From: Arcticibacter sp045629565
GTDB taxonomy: Bacteria; Bacteroidota; Bacteroidia; Sphingobacteriales; Sphingobacteriaceae
DNA: 64,000 nucleotides
Reading direction: 5' to 3'
Assembly (NCBI RefSeq): GCF_045629565.1
Contig: NZ_JAZQRL010000063.1
Location: forward strand, 1 to 64,000
Shown: positions 42,994-52,125 of the stretch, one piece after another
Position numbering within the stretch: position 1 is the first letter of the stretch
Layout: every line of letters begins with the position of its first letter
Program-made: the position numbers and the translations under genes
Notes under the pieces: generated by a model
Databases searched by the model: none
What the model was told of the DNA's origin: nothing
The model's input: only the letters and a program-made list of their open reading frames with translations

Positions 42994-44319
42994 ATGGGAA
43001 TCCAGATATTTTGGACTTTTTTCCTTGTATTACTGAACGGCTTTTTCGTAGCGGCGGAGTTTGCTATCGTAAAAGTCAGGGCCTCTCAGATTGAAATCCA
43101 TGCTAAGTCGGGTAATCGCATAGCTAAGACCGCTAAGCATATTACCCAGCATTTGGATGGGTACCTTGCAGCAACGCAGTTAGGTATTACGCTTGCATCT
43201 TTGGGTTTAGGCTGGGTCGGGGAAGAAGTGATGGAGCATATCCTGCAAAATATTTTGTATGCGTTCGGATCAAATCCTGAATTTGTAGCTTCGTTTACTA
43301 AAACCGCGGCGCCTATTATCGCGTTTGGTACCATTACTGTTCTTCACATTGTATTTGGGGAGCTTGCTCCTAAATCAATAGCCATCCAGAAACCTATAGG
43401 AGTGACAATGGCAATTTCTCTGCCTCTTCACTTCTTCTATATGCTTTTCAGGCCTTTTATCTGGCTGCTAAATGGCTTTGCCAATCTATTGCTGAAACTG
43501 ATCGGCATACATGCTATCAGTGGGCATGAGGCAGCACACAGCTCCGAAGAGCTTCAATACCTTCTTGAACAAGGGAAAGAGAGTGGTGCCTTGGACAGCA
43601 ATGAACACGAGTTAATCAAGAACGTTTTTGACTTTAACGAGAGGGTTGTCAAAAATATAATGGTTCCCAGAACAAAGATTTCGGCAATTGAAATTACGGC
43701 AACCCCCGAAGATGTGATTGCTACTGTTGTACGGGAGGGTTATTCCAGAATACCCGTCTACGACGAAACGATTGACAAAATCGTTGGTGTTATTCATGCA
43801 AAGGATATTCTGCCGATTCTTGCAGACAAGAAAAGCATGTTGGTTTCTGATATTATCAGAAAGCCATACTTCATTCCTGAGACAAAGAAAATCAATGATC
43901 TATTGAGCGAATTTCAGTTAAACCGTATTCAAATTGCAATCGTTCTTGATGAATTCGGCGGGACTGCTGGAATGGTAACTCTCGAAGATATTGTTGAGGA
44001 ACTCGTTGGGGAGATACAAGACGAATTTGATGAGGAAAAGCCTATTGTTGAAAAGGTTTCAGAGCACGAATTCATTGTTAACGCTTCCGCGTCGATATAT
44101 GACGTGAACGAATATCTTCCTCATGATCTACCGGAGGACGAAAACTACGATACTGTAGGAGGTCTTGTTGGTGATTTATTCGGGAAGATACCAGAGGTAG
44201 GTGAGCGCAAGGAATTTTACGGATATATCATCACCGTTATGAAAAAGACGGAGCAAAATATTGAATCCGTAAAGCTTGATCTCGTAATAAATCAGGAAGA
44301 CACGATTGATGAACGATAG
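42994..44319 (+). CDS. CNNM/CorC-family transporter-like protein (DUF21-CBS)
   Basis: A 441-residue protein with an N-terminal CNNM (DUF21) membrane domain (FFVAAEFAIVKVRASQIEIH to about residue 190), a CBS pair (VPRTKISAIEITATPEDVIA; VGVIHAKDILPIL) and a C-terminal CorC_HlyC domain (DTVGGLVGDLFGKIPEVGER). Older annotations call it a hemolysin; characterised relatives are Mg-export or metal-homeostasis proteins. Three to four transmembrane helices. Confidence 0.93.
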   Translation: MGIQIFWTFFLVLLNGFFVAAEFAIVKVRASQIEIHAKSGNRIAKTAKHITQHLDGYLAATQLGITLASLGLGWVGEEVMEHILQNILYAFGSNPEFVASFTKTAAPIIAFGTITVLHIVFGELAPKSIAIQKPIGVTMAISLPLHFFYMLFRPFIWLLNGFANLLLKLIGIHAISGHEAAHSSEELQYLLEQGKESGALDSNEHELIKNVFDFNERVVKNIMVPRTKISAIEITATPEDVIATVVREGYSRIPVYDETIDKIVGVIHAKDILPILADKKSMLVSDIIRKPYFIPETKKINDLLSEFQLNRIQIAIVLDEFGGTAGMVTLEDIVEELVGEIQDEFDEEKPIVEKVSEHEFIVNASASIYDVNEYLPHDLPEDENYDTVGGLVGDLFGKIPEVGERKEFYGYIITVMKKTEQNIESVKLDLVINQEDTIDER

Positions 44320-44324
44320 CTCTT

Positions 44325-45023
44325 ATGCATTTATTCTATACACCGGATATTTCAGGAAATGAGTATCTCATGAACCCTGATGAAAGCAAACACTGCATCA
44401 GGGTGCTTAGGTTGCAAAAAGATGATGTTGTTCGTTTGATTGACGGTCGGGGCGGTTTGTTTGAAGCTGTGATTGTTACTCCTGATCCAAAAAGGACCCA
44501 GCTGAAAGTTGTCAATGAAACCCGGGAATATCAGAAAAGGAACCATAATCTGCATATCGCAATCGCTCCGACGAAGAACATGGAGCGCTTAGAGTGGTTT
44601 TTAGAGAAAGCCACGGAGATTGGAATTGATGAGATATCGCCCATAATCTGCGATCGTTCTGAAAGGAAGGAGGTGAAGAAAGAAAGGTTGGATAAGGTAA
44701 TAACATCGGCGGTAAAACAATCACTTAAAGCCTACCATCCTAAGCTTAACGAAGCGATAAAATACAAAGACTTCATCAAGCAACTAACCGGTCAAAGGTA
44801 TATCGCTCATTGTATGGATGGCGAGAAAGGCCAATTGAAAGATCTGATCGTCCTTGAGGACAGTTATACAATATTAATCGGTCCTGAAGGTGACTTCTCA
44901 CCCGATGAGTTGGAGCTAGCCTTAAAGTGCCAGTGTATGCCTATCAGCTTGGGCAACAGCAGGCTTCGTACGGAAACCGCTGCGCTTGAAGCTTGTTTTG
45001 AAATAAACTTCTTGAATAGATGA
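44325..45023 (+). CDS. rsmE: 16S rRNA m3U1498 methyltransferase
   Basis: A 232-residue SPOUT methyltransferase that modifies U1498 of 16S rRNA. Features: an N-terminal PUA-like domain (ESKHCIRVLRLQKDDVVRLI), AIAPTKNMERLEWFLEKATE, CDRSERKEVKKERLDKVITS, and the knotted SAM site ILIGPEGDFSPDELELAL with LGNSRLRTETAALEAC. Overlaps the next gene by 4 bases. Confidence 0.97.
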   Translation: MHLFYTPDISGNEYLMNPDESKHCIRVLRLQKDDVVRLIDGRGGLFEAVIVTPDPKRTQLKVVNETREYQKRNHNLHIAIAPTKNMERLEWFLEKATEIGIDEISPIICDRSERKEVKKERLDKVITSAVKQSLKAYHPKLNEAIKYKDFIKQLTGQRYIAHCMDGEKGQLKDLIVLEDSYTILIGPEGDFSPDELELALKCQCMPISLGNSRLRTETAALEACFEINFLNR

Positions 45024-45682
45024 TAAACAGACGGTCTTTGGCAGTACTCATTGTATTTCCGTTGATCCTGGCATTTACGTTTGCCCCATCTTATAAAATT
45101 GCCAGGTTGAAATATAATGGTGGCGGCGACTGGTATGGAAACCGCACCGCACTTATCAACTTAATTGCATTTTCTAATTCTCGTCTTGGCACGAACATCC
45201 ATCCTGAAGAAGCAATAGCAGATGTAGGCAGTTCCACCCTGTTTCAGTACCCCTTTATTTACATGACAGGCCATGGGAATGTTCAGTTTTCCGATTCCGA
45301 AGCAAAGAACCTACGGAATTACTTGTTGGCAGGTGGATTTCTCCATATTGATGACAATTACGGATTAGACCAATACGTTCGTCCGCAAATGAAAAAAGTG
45401 TTCCCTGAGCTCGACTTTGTTGAGCTTCCGTTAACACATCCTATTTACCACCAGAAGTTCGACTTTCCTTCCGGTTTGCCTAAGATACACGAGCATGACG
45501 GGAAACGACCCCAAGGATTTGCAATCGTATACAAAGGCAGATTAGTGTGCTATTATTCATACGAAGCTGACTTGGGTAACGGTTGGGAGGACCCCGGAAC
45601 CTATCCAGGAGACTCTGAAGACACACGTCTCAAAGCGCTTAAAATGGGCGCGAATATACTCCAGTTTGCTTTTGGCAGATAA
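45020..45682 (+). CDS. DUF4159 domain exported protein
   Basis: A 220-residue protein with an N-terminal signal or anchor (LAVLIVFPLILAFTFA) and a DUF4159 domain: KIARLKYNGGGDWYGNRTAL, YPFIYMTGHGNVQFSDSEAK, LRNYLLAGGFLHIDDNYGLD, HPIYHQKFDFPSGLPKIHEH. Function unknown; the fold resembles glutamine-amidotransferase-like domains found in gliding and envelope contexts. End of the dedA-to-DUF4159 operon. Confidence 0.9.
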   Translation: MINRRSLAVLIVFPLILAFTFAPSYKIARLKYNGGGDWYGNRTALINLIAFSNSRLGTNIHPEEAIADVGSSTLFQYPFIYMTGHGNVQFSDSEAKNLRNYLLAGGFLHIDDNYGLDQYVRPQMKKVFPELDFVELPLTHPIYHQKFDFPSGLPKIHEHDGKRPQGFAIVYKGRLVCYYSYEADLGNGWEDPGTYPGDSEDTRLKALKMGANILQFAFGR

Positions 45683-45725
45683 GAAGAAGGGAAGTCATAA
45701 CAGCCGCAGGCCAGTCCAAGAGCAC

Positions 45726-47297
45726 TTATCTCACCTTGGTATTAGCTCTGGAACGTGGTTGCTTAAACTTTTTCTTTCCTATACTATTTATCTCAGCAGA
45801 ACCAACCATGTTCATTGCACACCGGAAGCCAACCTCTGCGCTGGTTTCATCTTGTTGCATGAACCTGCGAGTCGCCGGATTGAGCCAGTAAGCACGGTCG
45901 TTCCAGGATCCGCCCTTATATACCTTTGAACGATCGTTCACCAGAGTAGTAACGCCATAGAGTTCCTGGTTCACCGTATCTTTGTAACCCCGCAGATCAT
46001 GGGTGAAGGCCGCACCTGAATTTCCTTTTGTGGTGTCAACTTGCCCATTAAGCTCCGCCCAGGTTTGTTTTCTGCGAGCAGTAGCCGGTTCCTTTATTGG
46101 CCGTCCATACTTATCTTTCGCATATGTCCCTTTGCCGACATCTTCAATCCGTTTATTCAAATATTCATTTCCACGGAAAGGATTAAAGTCATCGAACTCT
46201 TCATATGACATCTTACGATAAGTGTCGCCAACCCACTCATTTACATTTCCAGCCATATTATACAACCCGAAGTCATTCGGCATATAGCTTCTTACAGGTG
46301 CGGTTATGTCAGCTTTATCGTTCAAAGCTCCACCCGTACCCATGTTGTCTCCCGCAGCCCTTTTAAAGTTGGCCATGATCAGGCCCTGTGTCTTCCTGGA
46401 AGAGGAGCGAACCCCAAGACCACTCCAGGGATAAATCTTTCCATCTGCTATGTTTTCATCCGAGGTGTTTCCAGCAAGCGCCAGCGCAGCATATTCCCAT
46501 TCTGCTTCTGAAGGCAGGCGGTAATGCTCTTGTAATACACCATCTTCTTTTCTGACAGGCCGCCGTACATTCGCACTGCCTCTTGATCCTTCCGCTCCGG
46601 CAGCGGGATTAAGGTCCCTTGGCATTCTCCTGCCATTAATACCTTCTCCCTGGTACTGACCATTGAGGTAGATGTCAGTATTGAACGGTTCGTTAGTCGC
46701 CTCCACTTTATTTCCCTTACTAGAAAGCGTTTTGAAATCTACCATTATACCGCGGGAACGAAGAATTTGTTCATTGACACGGTCGGTACGCCATTCCGCA
46801 TATTCTTTTGCCTGTTCCCAGCTGATCCCAATTACCGGATAATCCTGATAAGCGGGATGCCGCAGATAGTTCTCTACATAAGGCTCATTATAGGAAAGAG
46901 GGCGACGCCATACCAGTGTATCCGGAAGAGCATTGTAATAGTATTCACGGTCATCCGGAAAGTTTCTTTGTATCCAGTACAGATATTCCCCCCAGTTTAC
47001 ATTAGAGACCTCTGTTTCATCCATATAAAAGGAGGGTACAGTGACCCGCCTCCTGAGATTATCATTTTCGTACGCCAGATCCTGCTGCAAACTGCCTCCC
47101 ATTACAAACGTTCCCCCTTCAATCGGAATCAGTCCCGGCCCCGGTGCCGGCTTTATGTTTTTGGCGACGGTAAATCCCCCATTTTTGCTATCGTTATATG
47201 CCCAGCCTGTATTCGAAGAAACCTTGCTTTTACAGCCAAGCCCTAAACAAGCAAGCCCTAAAATTCCGGTTGTAAAAAGTATTGATAATCTTTTCAT
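45726..47297 (-). CDS. gldJ: Gliding motility lipoprotein GldJ
   Basis: A 523-residue lipoprotein (signal ending LGLGC, Cys22) with a sulfatase-modifying-factor (FGE/SUMF1-type) domain. It starts with the GldJ-type TGWAYNDSKNGGF, then IPIEGGTFVMGGSLQQDLAY, DETEVSNVNWGEYLYW, YRLPSEAEWEYAA, YNMAGNVNEWVGDTYR and KGGSWNDRAYWLNPATRRFM. The catalytic Cys pair of true formylglycine enzymes is missing from KGGSWNDRAY, so it is structural. GldJ belongs to the gliding/type IX secretion machinery and stabilises GldK. GldK-type paralogues are the main alternative. Confidence 0.85.
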   Translation of the reverse strand: MKRLSILFTTGILGLACLGLGCKSKVSSNTGWAYNDSKNGGFTVAKNIKPAPGPGLIPIEGGTFVMGGSLQQDLAYENDNLRRRVTVPSFYMDETEVSNVNWGEYLYWIQRNFPDDREYYYNALPDTLVWRRPLSYNEPYVENYLRHPAYQDYPVIGISWEQAKEYAEWRTDRVNEQILRSRGIMVDFKTLSSKGNKVEATNEPFNTDIYLNGQYQGEGINGRRMPRDLNPAAGAEGSRGSANVRRPVRKEDGVLQEHYRLPSEAEWEYAALALAGNTSDENIADGKIYPWSGLGVRSSSRKTQGLIMANFKRAAGDNMGTGGALNDKADITAPVRSYMPNDFGLYNMAGNVNEWVGDTYRKMSYEEFDDFNPFRGNEYLNKRIEDVGKGTYAKDKYGRPIKEPATARRKQTWAELNGQVDTTKGNSGAAFTHDLRGYKDTVNQELYGVTTLVNDRSKVYKGGSWNDRAYWLNPATRRFMQQDETSAEVGFRCAMNMVGSAEINSIGKKKFKQPRSRANTKVR

Positions 47298-47403
47298 TCA
47301 GTATATAAAACAGAGAAATGCAATAATAGGAATAATCACTTAAACCCAAAAGAGATTGCAGCCTATATATAGCGTTCTTACCAAATATATTCTACATTTA
47401 TAC

Positions 47404-48570
47404 ATGATCTTTTGTTCGTTGCGAAGTTTCTTACTTGTCTTCGTCTTGCTTTGGCTCTACGTACTGGAAACAACCGCTCAATCTTCCGCAAATGGCCTAT
47501 CCGCCTCCGCTGCTTCCCGAAAGATTCCAACAGCTGTACCATTTTTACGAATAGCTCCAGATGCCAAAATCGGAGCCATGGGAGACGCTGGGGTCGCGAC
47601 GCCGGCTGATGCCAACGCATTATACTCCAATCCGTCGAAGATCGCCTATGCAGAGGAGAAGGCAGCAGTGGCCATATCCTACAGTCCCTGGCTGCGTGAG
47701 CTTAGCACAGATATGTACATAACCTATTTAGGCGGCTATCATCAGATAGACAATAAAAGTGCCCTGGGGATCTCCGCAAAATACTTCTCGATGGGAGAAA
47801 TTCAGCTCCGTGATGAGCTCTTTTCATCGTTAGGATCATATCGGGCGACAGACCTCGCATTTGACGCCACTTACGCCCGGCGATTTGGATCTGCTTTGTC
47901 TCTGGCTACCACCTTCCGCTTTATCTCTTCCAATATTCCCGATCTGACAGGAGTTAACGGCCAGTCCTCAACCTCGGCTACAGCTCTCGCTGTCGACATC
48001 TCCGCATATCATAAAAGTGAGATAGTTATAGGAAAACGGGCTCATGGCCTGGCTTTTGGGATGAACATCTCCAACATAGGAAACAAATTATCCTATCTGA
48101 ATAGCGGTGAAGACATGTTCCTGCCTACTAACCTGAAGCTCGGATCGGCGCTTACCATTAACCCCGGGTCTCCCCAACAGCTGTTGGTAGCGCTGGATTT
48201 AAATAAGCTGCTGGTGCCGACACCGCCCAGGCTTAATGCTGAAGGGGAGATTGTCGCCGGAAGAAACACCGAACGATCAGTGGTTTCGGGTATCTTAGGC
48301 TCTTTTTCGGACGCCCCAGGCGGATTTTCCGAAGAAATAAGCGAAGTCAGCGTTGGAATAGGTCTCGAGTATCTTATTTATCAGAGGCTGGCCATCCGCG
48401 GAGGCTTTTCTTATGAAAGTCCTGATAAGGGCAATAGACGATATCTTACAGCCGGAGCAGGCTATCAACATTCTTTCATGAAAATTGACTTCTCCTATCT
48501 TTTTTCAACTGTCCCCAACAGCCCATTAGCCAACTCTCTGCGAATCTCGCTTATGTATGCGTTCCAATAA
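47404..48570 (+). CDS. porV: Type IX secretion outer-membrane protein PorV
   Basis: A 388-residue outer-membrane barrel of the FadL-like PorV family. The ATG at 47404 begins a signal peptide (FLLVFVLLWLYVLETTAQ). The diagnostic block is TAVPFLRIAPDAKIGAMGDA, then GVATPADANALYSNPSKIAY, with barrel strands to the terminal SLRISLMYAFQ. PorV accepts type IX cargo at the outer membrane and presents it to the PorU sortase. It is divergent from gldJ, 106 bases away; no porU is present here. Confidence 0.93.
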   Translation: MIFCSLRSFLLVFVLLWLYVLETTAQSSANGLSASAASRKIPTAVPFLRIAPDAKIGAMGDAGVATPADANALYSNPSKIAYAEEKAAVAISYSPWLRELSTDMYITYLGGYHQIDNKSALGISAKYFSMGEIQLRDELFSSLGSYRATDLAFDATYARRFGSALSLATTFRFISSNIPDLTGVNGQSSTSATALAVDISAYHKSEIVIGKRAHGLAFGMNISNIGNKLSYLNSGEDMFLPTNLKLGSALTINPGSPQQLLVALDLNKLLVPTPPRLNAEGEIVAGRNTERSVVSGILGSFSDAPGGFSEEISEVSVGIGLEYLIYQRLAIRGGFSYESPDKGNRRYLTAGAGYQHSFMKIDFSYLFSTVPNSPLANSLRISLMYAFQ

Positions 48571-48631
48571 CGGATACATAAGCTGATAACGATTAAAACC
48601 CCATAAAGCCTGTTGATCCGTTAAAGTTTAG

Positions 48632-48639
48632 TAGGTTTG
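48632..48639 (+). promoter_or_regulatory. -7 element of ispF
   Basis: TAGGTTTG matches TAnnTTTG, 14 bases before the ATG. No well-spaced -33 box. Confidence 0.5.
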
Positions 48640-48653
48640 ATAAAAATATAGAC

Positions 48654-49142
48654 ATGAAAATAAAAGTTGGATTTGGTTTTGATGTACATCAATTAAAGAA
48701 GAACCATCCCTTCATTATCGGAGGAGTTCATCTTGATCATCATTCGGGAGCCTATGGTCACTCAGATGCAGATGTGTTATTGCATGCAATTTGTGATGCG
48801 TTGCTGGGTGCAGCTAACCTGGGAGATATAGGTTTTCATTTTTCCAACACCGACGATCGCTGGAAAGGCATCAGCAGTGCTCTTCTCTTAACGGAGTGTG
48901 TTCGCCTGATCTCAGAAAGAGGTTGGAAGATAGGAAATATCGACGCTATGCTTTGTCTTGAAGCTCCAAAGATTAATCCACACGTTCCGGCAATGAAGAA
49001 AAACATAGCCGAAGCAGCTGGTATCAGTGAAGATGATATTTCGATAAAAGCCACTACCAACGAAACGATGGGATTCATCGGCAGGGAAGAAGGAGTGGTG
49101 GCCTATGCGGTTTGTTTAATAGAAAAACACCTTACGGCTTAA
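48654..49142 (+). CDS. ispF: 2-C-methyl-D-erythritol 2,4-cyclodiphosphate synthase
   Basis: A 162-residue enzyme of the MEP isoprenoid pathway. Motifs: GFGFDVHQL (metal-binding Asp and His), GAYGHSDADVLLHAICDALL, LGDIGFHFSNTD, and the C-terminal KATTNETMGFIGREEGV. Trimeric and cytosolic. Its last 11 bases overlap a small gene on the opposite strand. Confidence 0.98.
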   Translation: MKIKVGFGFDVHQLKKNHPFIIGGVHLDHHSGAYGHSDADVLLHAICDALLGAANLGDIGFHFSNTDDRWKGISSALLLTECVRLISERGWKIGNIDAMLCLEAPKINPHVPAMKKNIAEAAGISEDDISIKATTNETMGFIGREEGVVAYAVCLIEKHLTA

Positions 49143-49281
49143 CGTCAGTAAAGTCGACGCCACATTTATTACAACCGCTTGCGCAGCCTTTATTCGAGCG
49201 CAAACTTCTGAAAACTAGCCGCCCTATATACGCTATTGCGAGGAGGAATAAGATCAAAACGATAATCTCCTGTGTATCCAT
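49132..49281 (-). CDS. FeoB-associated Cys-rich membrane protein
   Basis: A 49-residue protein. One N-terminal transmembrane helix (EIIVLILFLLAIAYIGRLVF) is followed by a basic stretch (RSLRSNKG) and the family signature CASGCNKCGVDF with three spaced cysteines. This matches the FeoB-associated Cys-rich membrane family (PF12669), normally linked to ferrous iron uptake, but no feoA or feoB is nearby. Stop codon lies inside the ispF 3' end. TATCTTTG (minus, 49292-49285) lies only three bases before the ATG, so either the message is nearly leaderless or the match is chance. Confidence 0.8.
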   Translation of the reverse strand: MDTQEIIVLILFLLAIAYIGRLVFRSLRSNKGCASGCNKCGVDFTDVKP

Positions 49282-49360
49282 ACACAAAGATAAAGTTTTA
49301 TTACTCCCTGATTGTCATTATATTTTAATGTTCAAACGCGGGATTTTATGAATTAAATCG

Positions 49361-49368
49361 TACCTTTG
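49361..49368 (+). promoter_or_regulatory. -7 element of typA
   Basis: TACCTTTG matches TAnnTTTG, 23 bases before the typA ATG. No TTTG at -33. Confidence 0.55.
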
Positions 49369-49391
49369 CAAAAAATTTTTTAGGGCATTAC

Positions 49392-51197
49392 ATGCAGAAT
49401 ATCAGAAACATTGCAATCATAGCACACGTTGACCATGGTAAAACTACGATGGTTGATAAAATTTTACACTCTTGTCAGTTATTCAGAGACAACGAACAAA
49501 CAGGAGAGTTAATTTTAGATAATAACGATCTTGAACGTGAGCGAGGAATTACTATTGTAGCGAAAAACGTATCCGTAAACTACAAGGGAGTAAAAATTAA
49601 CATCATCGATACCCCGGGTCACGCCGATTTCGGCGGAGAGGTAGAGCGGGTTCTTAAGATGACTGACGGTGTGATTTTGCTCGTTGATGCATTCGAAGGA
49701 GCAATGCCTCAGACACGTTTTGTGACGCAAAAAGCGTTAGCATTAGGATTAAAGCCCATTGTGGTTGTAAACAAAGTTGACAAAGAAAACTGCCGCCCTG
49801 AGGAAGTTTATGAGTCTATCTTCGAATTGTTCTTCAACCTTGAGGCAACCGAGGATCAGCTTGACTTTCCAGTTATCTATGGTTCTTCCAAACAAGGATG
49901 GATGAGCACTGACTGGAGACAGAAGACAGAAGACATTTTCCCATTACTTGACGCAATTTTAGAAAGCATTCCTCCGGCACCAGTTTCAGAAGGAACGCTT
50001 CAAATGCAGATTACTTCTCTTGATTATTCTTCTTTCGTTGGACGTATCGCTATTGGTCGCGTTGCCAGAGGCGAGATCAGAGAGAATATGCCGGTATCTT
50101 TAGTAAAACGCGATGGTACCATTCAGAAGTCACGTATTAAAGAGCTTTACACTTTTGAGGGTCTTGGAAAAATCAAAGCAAAAGAAGTTAAAGCGGGCGA
50201 TATCTGCGCTGTTGTAGGTATTGATGGATTTGATATTGGCGATACTATTGCCGACTTCGAAAATCCTGAGCAGCTTGAAATCATACATATTGATGAGCCA
50301 ACAATGAACATGTTGTTCACCATCAATAACTCGCCGTTCTTCGGTAAAGAAGGTAAGTTCGTAACCTCACGTCACCTTCGTGACCGCCTTTACAAAGAGA
50401 TGGAAAAAAATCTCGCATTAAAGGTTATCGAAACAGAATCTCCTGATGCCTATCTGGTTTACGGAAGAGGTATCCTGCACTTATCTGTACTAATCGAAAC
50501 GATGCGTCGTGAAGGTTATGAGATACAAGTAGGACAGCCACAGGTTATTCTGAAAGAAATTGACGGAGTAAAATGCGAGCCTATTGAAGTATTAATCGTT
50601 GATGTTCCTTCAGAAGTTTCCGGTAAGGTTATCGAATTAGTAACACAGCGTAAAGGTGAACTGTTGATTATGGAGCCTAAAGGCGACTTACAGCACCTGG
50701 AGTTTGATATCCCTGCCCGTGGTATTATCGGTTTAAGAAATAACGTGCTTACAGCAACGGCTGGTGAAGCAATCATGGCGCACCGTTTCAAGGCTTATGA
50801 GCCATGGAAAGGTACAATCCCTGGAAGATCAAACGGTGTATTGATTTCTATGGATAAGGGTACTACCACTGCTTATGCGATCGATAAACTACAAGACAGA
50901 GGCCGTTTCTTCATCGATCCGGGAACTGAGGTTTACGAAGGACAGATCATGGGAGAGCATATCCGTGAGAATGACCTGGTCATCAACCTGACCAAAGGAA
51001 AGCAGCTTACTAACATGCGTGCATCCGGTACAGACGATAACACGCGTATCGCGCCAGCTATCAAGTTTTCATTGGAAGAAGCAATGGAGTATATCCAAAG
51101 CGATGAGTATATTGAAATCACTCCAAAGAGCATGCGTCTTCGCAAAATTTACTTAAATGAAGGCGAACGTAAGATCAACGCCAAGAAATTTGTTTAG
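49392..51197 (+). CDS. typA: Ribosome-associated GTPase TypA/BipA
   Basis: A 601-residue translational GTPase of the EF-G/LepA group. G1 AHVDHGKT, switch I region RERGITIVAKNVSVNYKG, G3 DTPGHADFGGEVERVLKM, G4 NKVDKENCRPEE; then domains II, III and V and the BipA-specific C-terminus (VYEGQIMGEHIRENDLVINL, GKQLTNMRASGTDDNTRIAP). It aids ribosome assembly and stress adaptation. Monocistronic with its own promoter and terminator. Confidence 0.98.
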   Translation: MQNIRNIAIIAHVDHGKTTMVDKILHSCQLFRDNEQTGELILDNNDLERERGITIVAKNVSVNYKGVKINIIDTPGHADFGGEVERVLKMTDGVILLVDAFEGAMPQTRFVTQKALALGLKPIVVVNKVDKENCRPEEVYESIFELFFNLEATEDQLDFPVIYGSSKQGWMSTDWRQKTEDIFPLLDAILESIPPAPVSEGTLQMQITSLDYSSFVGRIAIGRVARGEIRENMPVSLVKRDGTIQKSRIKELYTFEGLGKIKAKEVKAGDICAVVGIDGFDIGDTIADFENPEQLEIIHIDEPTMNMLFTINNSPFFGKEGKFVTSRHLRDRLYKEMEKNLALKVIETESPDAYLVYGRGILHLSVLIETMRREGYEIQVGQPQVILKEIDGVKCEPIEVLIVDVPSEVSGKVIELVTQRKGELLIMEPKGDLQHLEFDIPARGIIGLRNNVLTATAGEAIMAHRFKAYEPWKGTIPGRSNGVLISMDKGTTTAYAIDKLQDRGRFFIDPGTEVYEGQIMGEHIRENDLVINLTKGKQLTNMRASGTDDNTRIAPAIKFSLEEAMEYIQSDEYIEITPKSMRLRKIYLNEGERKINAKKFV

Positions 51198-51220
51198 TAG
51201 ATAATTTCATTAATAGTTTA

Positions 51221-51253
51221 AAAGGCTGGTTCATAATGATCCAGCCTTTTTTT
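51221..51253 (+). terminator. Intrinsic terminator of typA
   Basis: AAAGGCTGG (51221-51229) pairs with CCAGCCTTT (51241-51249), with an inner TCAT/ATGA extension, followed by four more T residues. Confidence 0.9.
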
Positions 51254-51359
51254 ATTCAACCACATCGGCAGTGCCGCCTTTATCTGTTACCCTTCCGACA
51301 CTACTTTTTTATTTTCGTTAAGGGGAATCTTAGTATTTTCGGAAATTAATCTACTAAAA

Positions 51360-52124
51360 ATGCAGGAGCAGTCGGCCGAACATGTCATTACCTATTATAA
51401 TGAGCATGTTCAAAACAAGCTAAACGATTATATCAAGGTCAATCCGCGAATTGAGGAAGCCTGGCGTACACTCATCCGATATGCACCAGCAAAGCCGATG
51501 CGTATACTGGAAGTAGGCTGTGGAATAGGCAGTATCTGCGCCCGCATGAGTAAGCAGTGGCCCGATGCCGACGTTCACGGAATAGACATCAGCACCCATT
51601 CCATTCAAATTGCAGACAAGTTGTTCGGGAGCTCGAAGCTTAAGTTCACAAGTGGTATTCTTACAGAAGATACTTATGACACCCCTTTTGACCTGGTCGT
51701 TTTCATGGACGTCTACGAGCACATCGCCGTGTCAGACCGCCCCGTGGTACACGCATCCATCAAGAAGCTGCTGAACAACAAAGGCCGGCTATTTTTGTCT
51801 GTGCCAACCCCTCACTATCTCAAATGGTCAGTAAAACACAAGCCTGAAACCATGCAGCCTGTTGACGAGCATATCTCCTTCGATGTAATCGGTAAGCTCG
51901 CTTCCGACATACAGGCCGACGTACTGCTCTATCAGATTAAGGACATCTGGAACCAGGGAGATTATGCACATATCGTTTTGGAGAAGAACGATAATTTCGA
52001 AGCTGCCTTCTTTCATCAGAAACCTGTAAGCCTGCAGCAAAGATCAAGGCGGATCATCAATAAAGGTATGTACAGGCTGGGCAGTTTGCTCCGACGTACC
52101 TATGTCAGAAATAAGCTGAAGTAA
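51360..52124 (+). CDS. Class I SAM-dependent methyltransferase
   Basis: A 254-residue Rossmann methyltransferase. Motif I is MRILEVGCGIGSICARMS, motif II region ADVHGIDISTHSIQIADKL, motif IV FDLVVFMDVYEHIA and LLNNKGRLFLSVPTPHYL (motif V/VI). UbiG/methyltransf_11-like; the basic C-terminal tail (QQRSRRIINKGMYRLGSLLR) is unusual. It opens the glycan cluster, with one base to the GT4 gene, so a sugar or glycan substrate is likely. Confidence 0.9.
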   Translation: MQEQSAEHVITYYNEHVQNKLNDYIKVNPRIEEAWRTLIRYAPAKPMRILEVGCGIGSICARMSKQWPDADVHGIDISTHSIQIADKLFGSSKLKFTSGILTEDTYDTPFDLVVFMDVYEHIAVSDRPVVHASIKKLLNNKGRLFLSVPTPHYLKWSVKHKPETMQPVDEHISFDVIGKLASDIQADVLLYQIKDIWNQGDYAHIVLEKNDNFEAAFFHQKPVSLQQRSRRIINKGMYRLGSLLRRTYVRNKLK

Positions 52125-52125
52125 C

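Noticed and set aside
49112..49351. 79-residue plus-strand open frame overlapping ispF
   Set aside because: Out of frame with ispF and antisense to the FeoB-associated small gene, whose Cys signature is far more convincing.
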